Assembly: GCA_963677185.1 (NCBI GenBank) | Contig: OY781889.1 | Coordinates: forward strand, 2,852,001-2,916,000 | DNA: 64,000 bases | From: G963677185 sp963677185 | GTDB taxonomy: Bacteria > Bacillota > Syntrophomonadia > Syntrophomonadales > Syntrophomonadaceae | Direction: 5' to 3' | Shown: positions 57,368 to 64,000 of the stretch, in pieces | Numbering within the stretch: position 1 is the first letter of the stretch | Layout of the letters: each line of letters starts with the position of its first letter | Translations under genes and position numbers: made by a program | The notes under the pieces: model-generated | Databases searched by the model: none | The model's input: the letters and a program-made list of their open reading frames with translations, nothing else | Told to the model about the DNA's origin: nothing

Positions 57368-57955
57368 CTATTCACCTCCCCCGTGTTCTGAAGCGTTCAT
57401 TTTATCAACATTTTCAAAGATTTTTTTCACCTGTTCCCGGTTTTTTATCTTTCCCGGCAGAATGCTTACTTTGCCGCGCTTAAACATGGGCAAGCCGAGT
57501 TCCGCGTCCTTAAACGGCTGCAATGTCCGGAGATTGTGCCACAGCAAAATTCCCGCCTCATAGGTCCGGCCGAAATGCTTGACTCCGGCCAGAAAAGCCT
57601 CATTGAAAACCGCCACCTTATTGTCTCCGACCTTGCCCTGTTTTAAAGCTTCACGCCGGGTGGCATCCATCAGCGCGGCAATATCCACTCCCCGCGGGCA
57701 GCGAGCTGAACAGGTCTCACACGTGGCGCATAACCAAATGCTGTTGCAGGCCAGGGCTTCATCCACAAAGTCCAGTTGCATGAGCCGTATCACCTGCCGG
57801 GGCGGATAATCCATGGCAAAAGCCACCGGACAGCCGGCAGTGCATTTCCCGCACTGGTAACACAAGCGAATGCTGGTGCGGGCTTCCTCCTCTATTCGGG
57901 CAATAACGGCTTTGGGGCCTGTTAATTCCCGGATGTTCTTTACCGCATGTCCCAT
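57368..57955 (-). CDS. hdrC: HdrC-like iron-sulfur subunit
   Basis: A 195-residue ferredoxin-like subunit linking HdrA to HdrB. CYQCGKCTAGCPVA and CATCETCSARCPRG supply two [4Fe-4S] clusters (about 34 and 77). It has no membrane segment. GAGAGGAG precedes the ATG. It is the first gene of the hdrCBA-mvhD-flox operon and ends directly before hdrB. Confidence 0.93.
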   Translation of the reverse strand: MGHAVKNIRELTGPKAVIARIEEEARTSIRLCYQCGKCTAGCPVAFAMDYPPRQVIRLMQLDFVDEALACNSIWLCATCETCSARCPRGVDIAALMDATRREALKQGKVGDNKVAVFNEAFLAGVKHFGRTYEAGILLWHNLRTLQPFKDAELGLPMFKRGKVSILPGKIKNREQVKKIFENVDKMNASEHGGGE

Positions 57956-57988
57956 AGGAACCTCTCCTCTCCAGGCGTCGTATCAAAG

Positions 57989-58017
57989 AATATACCGCAC
58001 GCAAGCCAGTGCGGCAA
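57989..58017 (-). promoter_or_regulatory. Promoter of the Hdr-Flox operon
   Basis: On the minus strand TTGCCG (58017-58012) and TATATT (57994-57989) are 17 bases apart, with the hdrC start codon 34 bases downstream. It would drive hdrC through floxA, about 7 kb. Confidence 0.6.
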
Positions 58018-58218
58018 CCATAAGCAAAAGTTATATTCCAAAAACATTAATATCATTTGTAGCAAGAAGTATGCCACATATCTGATCATTATATTCTATT
58101 TATTTTAGCTGCGATTGTATACTCGGTACTTGTGGTCGTTTTTTTTTTCACAGCGCATCAATGCCGCATACTATGCGGCATTGTGTTCGAATATTACTAC
58201 AACTGCTGAACAGGCAAG

Positions 58219-58692
58219 CTACCCTCTTAAGGTTGCTATCAGCCGGGCATGAATCCCGATTAGATCCAGGGCGTCCTGGATGCTGTTAACTACGATATCG
58301 GCGGCCATAATGCTTTTACAGCTGGCACCTTCGCGACCGATTACCGCTATGGATAGCTCTGCGGCCTCGAACATAAGGTGATCGTTATACCCATTGCCGA
58401 TGGCTGCACACTGTCCGCCTTCAAGGGCTCTGACAAAATCCTCTTTGTCCTGGGCGGCATTTTCTTCATCCACAGTGAATACTTCAATGCCCAGCTCTTC
58501 GGCAATATCCGCTCCGGTTCCGAAAGTGTCGGCAGTCAACAGGAAAATATCCAGCCGGCCTTTTAACCCCTCAAGCCTTTCCTTCACCCCGTCCTCAAGA
58601 ATGCCGTCTGTAGCCAGGGTTCCGTTCACATCCAACACGAGTTTGGTCAATTCCAGCACTTGTTCCCTTCCGGGCAGGTGTATCCTGATCAT
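58219..58692 (-). CDS. HAD-family hydrolase (COG4087-like)
   Basis: A 157-residue soluble HAD protein. LVLDVNGTLATDG is motif I, with Asn in place of the usual second Asp; such DxNGT forms occur in 'soluble P-type ATPase'-like proteins. LLTADTFG is motif II and IGNGYNDHLMFEAA motif IV. The substrate is unknown. ATG at 58692 follows GGAAGGAG by eight bases. Confidence 0.8.
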   Translation of the reverse strand: MIRIHLPGREQVLELTKLVLDVNGTLATDGILEDGVKERLEGLKGRLDIFLLTADTFGTGADIAEELGIEVFTVDEENAAQDKEDFVRALEGGQCAAIGNGYNDHLMFEAAELSIAVIGREGASCKSIMAADIVVNSIQDALDLIGIHARLIATLRG

Positions 58693-58790
58693 GGGCCAGT
58701 CTCCTTCCTGTCTATTTATCTTATCCTTATAATCCATGCGAAAAAGCAGTACAGTCTTTTAAGTAATCAAATCGATAATAATCGAATATA

Positions 58791-60761
58791 TCATCGATCT
58801 GACAGGCGGTTTAAGTAATTGGCTATATCCTGAGCAGCCGTTTCCCCCTGGCTAATGGCTTCCAAAATACCAGCCGGACGTCGGGAATCACCCGCGTCCA
58901 GTACTATGCCATACCTCTCTTGCAGGGCTTCCAGCAGTTCGCGCCGGCTGTCATAACCTATCGCCTGGACCAGGCAGTCGGCTTCCAACCGTTCCGTGTT
59001 TCCGCTTCTGAGACTCTCCACCAGGACCGCGTTTTTCTCCAACCCGGACACTTTACAACGCAGCCTGCTTTTAATAGAGTTCTTTTTTATTCTTAGCATC
59101 ATCGCCAGGCGGCTTATGCTCTCCAGATCCTGTGCCAGGCTGTTTTTTTGTTCAACGATGACAACCGTGTTTCCCTGTCCGGCCAGCAATTCAGCAGCTT
59201 CGCAGCCGGTGCTCCCGCCTCCGGCTACCACCACCCGGCTGTTACGTATTTCTGTTTTGCCGGACAGCAATTCTTCCAGATTAACATTTCTAATTGCGTC
59301 AAGGCCGGGCAGCTTGAGCTGCAACGGGCTGGCTCCGGTAGCCAGGATAACGGCATCGGCATGGATGCTATCCAGTTCATGCGGTAGAAGCCTGCGTTCC
59401 AGCTGTATGCTTATCCCGGAGTTTTCCATTTTATAGAGGTAATAATCCATCAACCAGCGGATCTTGCCCTTATAAGGAGGCACGCATGCCAGGTTAAGCA
59501 GTCCGCCAAGCCGCGAACTGGCCTCAATGAGCTTCACCTGAAATCCAGCCCGATCAAGTGCCAGGGCTGCCTGCATACCGGCCGGACCGCCTCCTATTAC
59601 CATAACATGCCATCTATGAGAGAGACTGTTTCTAGACATGGCCTTCAGCCGGGTCTCCCTTGCTGCAAACGGGTTAACGGAGCATTCCAGATTCCGGCCT
59701 TGCATAGAGCTGGATATGCAATTATTGCAGGAAATGCATGGGCGAATATGCTGTGCATGTCCTGTTAATGCTTTGACCGGCCATAACGGATCAGCTATAA
59801 GCCCGCGGCCTATCCATACGAAATCCACATTTCCTGATGCAATCTGCTGGTCGGCTTCTTCGGGATGGCGCAACACTCCGCCGCCCATGACGGGAATTCC
59901 CACCGCCTTTTTCACGGCTGCAGACAGGTGCATACGCCAGGCTTCTGGATAAGAAGCCGGTTCTATCGTGGAATAACCGCTTTCATATATGCCGGAAGAT
60001 ACATTAAGCAGATCGGCGCCGGCTGCTTCAAGCAGCCTGGCAATGGCAATGCCTTCCTCCGGATTAATACCTCCCGGCACAAAATCATCGGCATTGCAGC
60101 GAACGCTGATCGCTAGCTCCGGCAGGGAAGATTTGATGGACTTGATGATATCAACAACCAGGCGAGCACGATTTTCGGTGCTTCCGCCATAAATGTCGCT
60201 GCGTTTATTGGTATGGGGAGACAGAAACTGATTGAGCAGGTATCCATGGGCAGCATGAAGCTCAATTCCGTCAAAACCGGCTTGAGCCGCCAGAACGGCA
60301 GCAGCTGCGAATTTGCCTTCGATTTGCTTAATTTCTTCGATACTTAATTCCCTGGGTATCGTCTTCATCATGCGGCAGGCAATTGGCGACGGAGCAACCG
60401 GTTGTACCCCTCCGGTGGCCAGAAGCGAGGTCTGACGCCCGGCATGATGCAACTGGATAAACGCTTTGCTGCCATGAGTTTTTATCGCACTGGCCAGTGC
60501 GGCCAGTCCGGATAAATAATGCGGCTGGTCTATCGCGATCTGGTTCCAATGCCCCCGGCCAGCAGGCGCATCAACACAGGCAATCTCCACAATAATGGCG
60601 CCGGCTCCGCCTCGGGCTCTCTCTTCATAATATGCAATGAGCCGATCGCTAATTTCTCCGGAAAAATATGCCAGACCGGTGGCCATAGGCGGCATAACAA
60701 TGCGGTTTTTTACCGTTAGCTGTCCGATATGGCCTTCCCGGGCAAGATGTGGGAATATCAT
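58791..60761 (-). CDS. Old-yellow-enzyme-type NADH:flavin oxidoreductase
   Basis: A 656-residue enzyme of the 2-enoate / 2,4-dienoyl-CoA reductase class. Residues 1-340 are the FMN barrel (MPPMATGLAY; HAAHGYLLNQFLSPHTNKRSD shortened here as HAAHGYLLNQFLSP), a [4Fe-4S] site follows (CISCNNCISS and CSVNP), then FAD/NAD domains with VIGGGPAGMQAALALD and VVVAGGGSTGCEAAELL. It would reduce an activated double bond with NADH; the substrate is unknown. The start at 60761 follows AGGAGG; the frame runs open to 60830. It is not clearly in an operon. Confidence 0.92.
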   Translation of the reverse strand: MIFPHLAREGHIGQLTVKNRIVMPPMATGLAYFSGEISDRLIAYYEERARGGAGAIIVEIACVDAPAGRGHWNQIAIDQPHYLSGLAALASAIKTHGSKAFIQLHHAGRQTSLLATGGVQPVAPSPIACRMMKTIPRELSIEEIKQIEGKFAAAAVLAAQAGFDGIELHAAHGYLLNQFLSPHTNKRSDIYGGSTENRARLVVDIIKSIKSSLPELAISVRCNADDFVPGGINPEEGIAIARLLEAAGADLLNVSSGIYESGYSTIEPASYPEAWRMHLSAAVKKAVGIPVMGGGVLRHPEEADQQIASGNVDFVWIGRGLIADPLWPVKALTGHAQHIRPCISCNNCISSSMQGRNLECSVNPFAARETRLKAMSRNSLSHRWHVMVIGGGPAGMQAALALDRAGFQVKLIEASSRLGGLLNLACVPPYKGKIRWLMDYYLYKMENSGISIQLERRLLPHELDSIHADAVILATGASPLQLKLPGLDAIRNVNLEELLSGKTEIRNSRVVVAGGGSTGCEAAELLAGQGNTVVIVEQKNSLAQDLESISRLAMMLRIKKNSIKSRLRCKVSGLEKNAVLVESLRSGNTERLEADCLVQAIGYDSRRELLEALQERYGIVLDAGDSRRPAGILEAISQGETAAQDIANYLNRLSDR

Positions 60762-60934
60762 GAGGGTTCCTCCTGGAAAAAGATTTGCTGAGAATACGTA
60801 AATTTTAACATAACTGCAGTATTCTTTCACCGTTTGCCCATATTTTCCCTCTCATCCCTTAAATATAAGTTTTCGTTTCGATCTGTCGAATGATAGAATG
60901 AGTTAAGTATGAAATTGGAAGGAGTGGAACATAG

Positions 60935-61414
60935 ATGAACAGGAAGCCAATTTTGTGGCTTCTGCCGCTTTTTATTCTGGCCCTGGCGTTTGCTGGATGC
61001 GGAGATGAGGTAGTCGCCGATTTGCAACAATACCTTTCCCAGCACGATCCCCTGGCCCAGGAGCAAAGCGACATACTTGCCGCGTATAATAAAGTGGTCA
61101 AATCCCCCGATGACGACTTTGTTAAAGCCTTGAACGAAGATATCATTCCTCAATTCACGAAGTTAAACAAGGATATTAAAGCAGTGAAGGTGACGACTGA
61201 CGAGCTTAAAGCTGTGCATGCGGTTTGGATCGAAGCCTCCGACACCCATTTAAAAGCCCTGGAAACCTTGCGCGACGGTGTTGAGAAGAAGGATCAGAAA
61301 AAGCTGGAAGAAGGCAATAAACTGCTGGCCGAGGGCAACAAGCTGGATGAAGACTACCAGAAAAAGCTGGTGGAGCTGGCAGCCAAGCATAACTTTAAGC
61401 TGACTATATACTAG
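60935..61414 (+). CDS. Lipoprotein, first of a tandem paralogous pair
   Basis: A 159-residue lipoprotein with signal peptide and lipobox LAFAGC. The outer part is charged and helical, ending in a Lys/Glu-rich coiled-coil-like run. It resembles the next gene in layout and in the DLQQYL / DLVDYL start, so the two probably arose by duplication. GGAAGGAG precedes the ATG. No known domain is recognised. Confidence 0.75.
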   Translation: MNRKPILWLLPLFILALAFAGCGDEVVADLQQYLSQHDPLAQEQSDILAAYNKVVKSPDDDFVKALNEDIIPQFTKLNKDIKAVKVTTDELKAVHAVWIEASDTHLKALETLRDGVEKKDQKKLEEGNKLLAEGNKLDEDYQKKLVELAAKHNFKLTIY

Positions 61415-61429
61415 AAAGGTGGAATCTCT

Positions 61430-61936
61430 ATGTATCCAATTACTAGAAGACAAAGCCTGCTTATCCTTTTATTAATTGCAGTATTGTCGCTTTCACTATC
61501 AGGCTGCGGCAGCGATGCAATTCAGGATGATCTTGTAGACTACCTGAATGTTAAAGCCCCGCCTCTTATTAAAGAAGAAATCAGGATTAACGAAGACTTT
61601 GCTTCTGTAGCTGGCAAAAACTACACAGATGATGCCACTATGTATGCAATGCTTACTGACAATGTCATTCCCGACACCAAGGTTCTTATCAAGGACCTGG
61701 AAAAAATGGACCTCAAGACAGTGGAAGTGCGAAACGTTCACCAGAAGTGGATTGACGCAGAGAAAACCAGGCTGAACTCTTTTGAAACCTTGAAAACCGC
61801 CCTGGAGGATGCAAACAGCGCCGGTGTGGATAAATCTAACGAATACTACGATAAGGCATCCGCACTGGACAAAGAGCATGAAGACGCCATCGCCAGCCTG
61901 GCAAAAGCTCACAATGTTGAGCTAACCACTAAATAG
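61430..61936 (+). CDS. Lipoprotein, second of the tandem pair
   Basis: A 168-residue lipoprotein with lipobox LSLSGC and a helical outer domain; both copies have a similar VHQKWIDAEKTRLNSFETL or VHAVWIEASDTHLKALETL segment. It lies 15 bases after the first gene, with AAAGGTGG before the ATG, so the two are one operon. Its 3' side is a tandem repeat array. The function is unknown. Confidence 0.75.
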   Translation: MYPITRRQSLLILLLIAVLSLSLSGCGSDAIQDDLVDYLNVKAPPLIKEEIRINEDFASVAGKNYTDDATMYAMLTDNVIPDTKVLIKDLEKMDLKTVEVRNVHQKWIDAEKTRLNSFETLKTALEDANSAGVDKSNEYYDKASALDKEHEDAIASLAKAHNVELTTK

Positions 61937-61964
61937 CTTGCAGACCGGTGTGATTTAATAAAGA

Positions 61965-62682
61965 TCGAGGAATAAGTAAAGCCCGAGCGATAGTCGTACT
62001 TAAACGTACGTCGACTGTTCGGGCTTTGCGCAATGACAAACAAAGGCGCTAAATCTGATCATCCAGACCGGCGAGAATAGATTCATACGAGGAAAATTAA
62101 AGCCCGAGCGGTAGTCGTGCTTAAACGTACGTCGACTGTTCGGGCTTTGCGCAATGACAAATAAAGGCGCTAAATCTGATCATCCAGACCGGCGAGAATA
62201 GATGCATATCGAGGAATAAGTAAAGCCCGAGCGGGAGTCGTACTTAAACGTACGTCGACTGTTCGGGCTTTACGCAATGACAAATTAAGGCGCTAAATCT
62301 GATCATCCAGACCGGCGAGAATAGATGCATATCGAGGAATAAGTAAAGCCCGAGCGGGAGTCGTACTTAAACGTACGTCGACTGTTCGGGCTTTACGCAA
62401 TGACAAATTAAGGCGCTAAATCTGATCATCCAGACCGGCGAGAATAGATGCATATCTAGGAATAAGTAAAGCCCGAGCGGGAGTCGTACTTAAACGTACG
62501 TCGACTGTTCGGGCTTTGCGCAATGACAAATAAAGGCGCTAAATCTGATCATCCAGACCGGCGAGAATAGATGCATATCGAGGAATAAGTAAAGCCCGAG
62601 CGGGAATCGTACTTAAACGTACGTCGACTGTTCGGGCTTTACGCAATGACAAAGATAGGCGCTATTCTCGCCGGTCTGGGGA
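61965..62682. repeat. Tandem array of six ~123-bp units, last unit inverted in part
   Basis: The motif GCCCGAG recurs at 61981, 62102, 62225, 62348, 62471 and 62594, spacings 121, 123, 123, 123 and 123. Each unit has a hairpin with AAAGCCCGA and TCGGGCTTT arms around a near-palindrome (GTCGTAC, TTAAAC, GTACGTCGAC), then a 70-base conserved spacer. After the sixth hairpin the core of the spacer is inverted (ATTCTCGCCGGTCTGG from about 62664), and it ends in the stop codon of the minus-strand gene. Units 3 to 5 are the most alike. No CRISPR-like variable spacers occur. Confidence 0.85.
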
Positions 62683-63240
62683 TTAGATTTTTTTTCCGCA
62701 GAACGGGCAGAACACATACGGCGTCTCATGCCTGATATCGTTTCCGCAAAATGGGCAAAAATTGATGGCCGGCCGGCGTGCCACTGCAGCATGCTTGTGT
62801 CCTTCCAGCGGCTTACCGCCTTCTCTGGACGAATTTTCTTCCGAACTGGCCGCTCCTGGTTCTTCGGCGTTTTCGTCAGCTGCATCGCCGACTATCGCGG
62901 TCCGGCCTTCGATTACATCCTGCAGTTCACCTACTCCAATTGGCGTCTGAAAGGCTCCGTCAGCCTTGCTTGATTTAATTGCGTCAATTTTTAACGGGCT
63001 GCACGATGAAAGCAGACACCGATATTTGCTATTCTTCGATTTGATCATGTCTATCAGATCAAGCCCGGATATGTCGTACATATTACGATTAACCACAATG
63101 ACATCGGGATCGTAAAGGTCGATCTGCCGGATCGAGATGAATTCGTCCGTATCCTTCACGCTGTAACCCAGGCGGTTCAACATATCCTTTAGTATAAGCC
63201 TTTCAAATCTCGAATCATTGATAACAAGTACTTTTTTCAT
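62683..63240 (-). CDS. Degenerate receiver-domain protein with double zinc ribbon
   Basis: A 185-residue protein. Residues 1-115 fold like a response-regulator receiver, but the acidic pair is reduced (VINDSRFE), the phospho-acceptor Asp is Asn (VVNRNMYDISG) and the conserved Lys is missing (FQTPIGVGE). The C-terminus has two zinc-ribbon pairs, CPFCGND and CPFCGKK, after an acidic linker. It is likely a phosphorylation-independent pseudo-receiver. The ATG at 63240 follows GGCGGG. The stop codon borders the repeat array. Confidence 0.8.
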   Translation of the reverse strand: MKKVLVINDSRFERLILKDMLNRLGYSVKDTDEFISIRQIDLYDPDVIVVNRNMYDISGLDLIDMIKSKNSKYRCLLSSCSPLKIDAIKSSKADGAFQTPIGVGELQDVIEGRTAIVGDAADENAEEPGAASSEENSSREGGKPLEGHKHAAVARRPAINFCPFCGNDIRHETPYVFCPFCGKKI

Positions 63241-63512
63241 GTTTTCACCCGCCTTCTGGCTAGATATTATCAGCGCCAACATGCCTTAGTAGGACTATTT
63301 TAATCATTCCGGACCTTAAAAGGCAATCTTTTATATTGCTGGTGAGTACATCTCCCATAAAACCATGGCCCATTATTAATATGCAATAGGATTTAGATAT
63401 TCAATTCGATGTATATTGTTACAGTTTCTAATTTGATCTGTTTCTGTTAATATTAGCACAAGGTTTCACTGCCTGTATTCTCGAAACGTTGCAATCACAG
63501 GAGTTGAGAATT

Positions 63513-64000
63513 TTGGGTTATTCCCGCAAGAGAAAAGCCGAACTGCTGCTGGAAATCGACGAACTCAAGCAGCGCATATCCACTTTAGAGGTTTCAAACG
63601 GTCTCAACCGCGGAATTCCGTTTAATCAATTGGTATCCGGACTGGCGACCTCTGCCGGACCGGATTTAGAGTCCCAACTTGATGAACAAAAAAGGATAAA
63701 AGACCAATTACGTCGCAGCGAACTCAATTTCCGCATGATTTCGGAAACCTCCCAGGCTATGATCCTGATATTTGATCCTTTAGAAAAGCGCACCTTGTAC
63801 ATAAATCCTGCCTTCATCAACAAAACCGGCTATACCGCCGACGAAGCCCTGGCTATGGAACCATACATGCTGATGCATCCTGAAGATCGCACCAAGCACC
63901 ACCGCCAGGCCTTGAGGCGTCTGCGCGGCGGCAATCCCCCCAACCGGTATGAAACCCGCTTTGTGACCAAGGACGGCGACACCGTATGGGTAGATATTTC
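63513..64000 (+). CDS. PAS-domain sensor protein, partial at window end
   Basis: The reading frame starts with TTG, nine bases after AGGAG, and stays open to the end of the window (162 codons). A short N-terminal coiled coil (residues 10-70) is followed by a PAS domain with MILIFDPLEKRTLYINPAF, GYTADEAL, MHPEDRTKH and RYETRFVTKDGDTVW. It is probably another histidine kinase or diguanylate cyclase; the output domain lies beyond the window. Confidence 0.75.
   Translation, partial: MGYSRKRKAELLLEIDELKQRISTLEVSNGLNRGIPFNQLVSGLATSAGPDLESQLDEQKRIKDQLRRSELNFRMISETSQAMILIFDPLEKRTLYINPAFINKTGYTADEALAMEPYMLMHPEDRTKHHRQALRRLRGGNPPNRYETRFVTKDGDTVWVDI

Noticed and set aside
58160..58184. Terminator for the HAD gene (AATGCCGCA / TGCGGCATT hairpin)
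   Set aside because: On the minus strand the hairpin is followed by an A run, not T, so it is only noted as an inverted repeat.
61965..62682. CRISPR array
   Set aside because: Units are about 123 bp with conserved spacers and no unique spacer sequences; no cas genes are present.

Overview
The window looks like part of the chromosome of an anaerobic, syntrophic-type Clostridium-class Firmicute, closest in gene content to Syntrophomonadaceae. This is inferred from content, not from a phylogenetic marker. The supporting points are strong Shine-Dalgarno sites with frequent TTG/GTG starts, a polyhydroxyalkanoate (PHA) operon in a Firmicute setting, a heterodisulfide-reductase/flavin-oxidoreductase (Hdr-Flox) cluster, and many signalling kinases. 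No rRNA, tRNA, CRISPR array or prophage was seen.

Layout. (1) Positions 1-6800: an IS1634-like insertion sequence sits in the 3' end of alr and is flanked by a perfect 472-bp duplication, so alr stays intact on the right and a fragment remains on the left. The leftward operon acpS - nnrE/nnrD - CBS protein - alr follows, then a solo cheW. (2) 6.9-17.4 kb: a large membrane-anchored FG-GAP protein, then a leftward housekeeping set recJ - relA/spoT - dtd - metallo-beta-lactamase - endonuclease Q. (3) 17.5-22.8 kb: a lipoprotein and a lipase-like hydrolase on +, then a leftward PHA operon (phasin, PhaE-like, PhaJ-like, PhaC). (4) 23.2-32.6 kb: a leftward chemotaxis operon, hybrid cheA - cheW - mcp - cheB - cheR - cheY - cheX. 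(5) 32.6-38.2 kb: a leftward AmmeMemoRadiSam - DUF362 - larB - larC cluster. (6) 38.3-50.7 kb: an RNA methyltransferase, a 2037-aa pseudokinase/AAA/histidine kinase, a secreted NlpC/P60 hydrolase, a DUF4126 protein and a PAS histidine kinase. (7) 50.8-58 kb: hdrC-hdrB-hdrA-mvhD plus three Flox-type genes. (8) 58.2-64 kb: a HAD hydrolase, an old-yellow-enzyme-type reductase, two tandem lipoproteins, a six-unit ~123-bp tandem repeat array, a degenerate receiver/zinc-ribbon protein and the start of another PAS kinase.

The most striking point is that hdrA and mvhD are each interrupted by an in-frame UGA at a position that is normally a conserved cysteine. Each UGA is followed 13-17 nt later by a hairpin with a UGG-containing loop, so both are read here as selenocysteine codons, not frameshifts or broken genes. 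The products would form a NADH-linked, flavin-based electron-bifurcating complex suited to a syntrophic fatty-acid oxidiser. HdrB also carries an unusual Ala/Lys-rich C-terminal extension with short helical repeats.

Other items of interest are the very long target duplication made by the insertion sequence, the AmmeMemoRadiSam/nickel-pincer neighbourhood, the N-lobe-less pseudokinase, and the repeat array whose last unit is inverted against the neighbouring stop codon.
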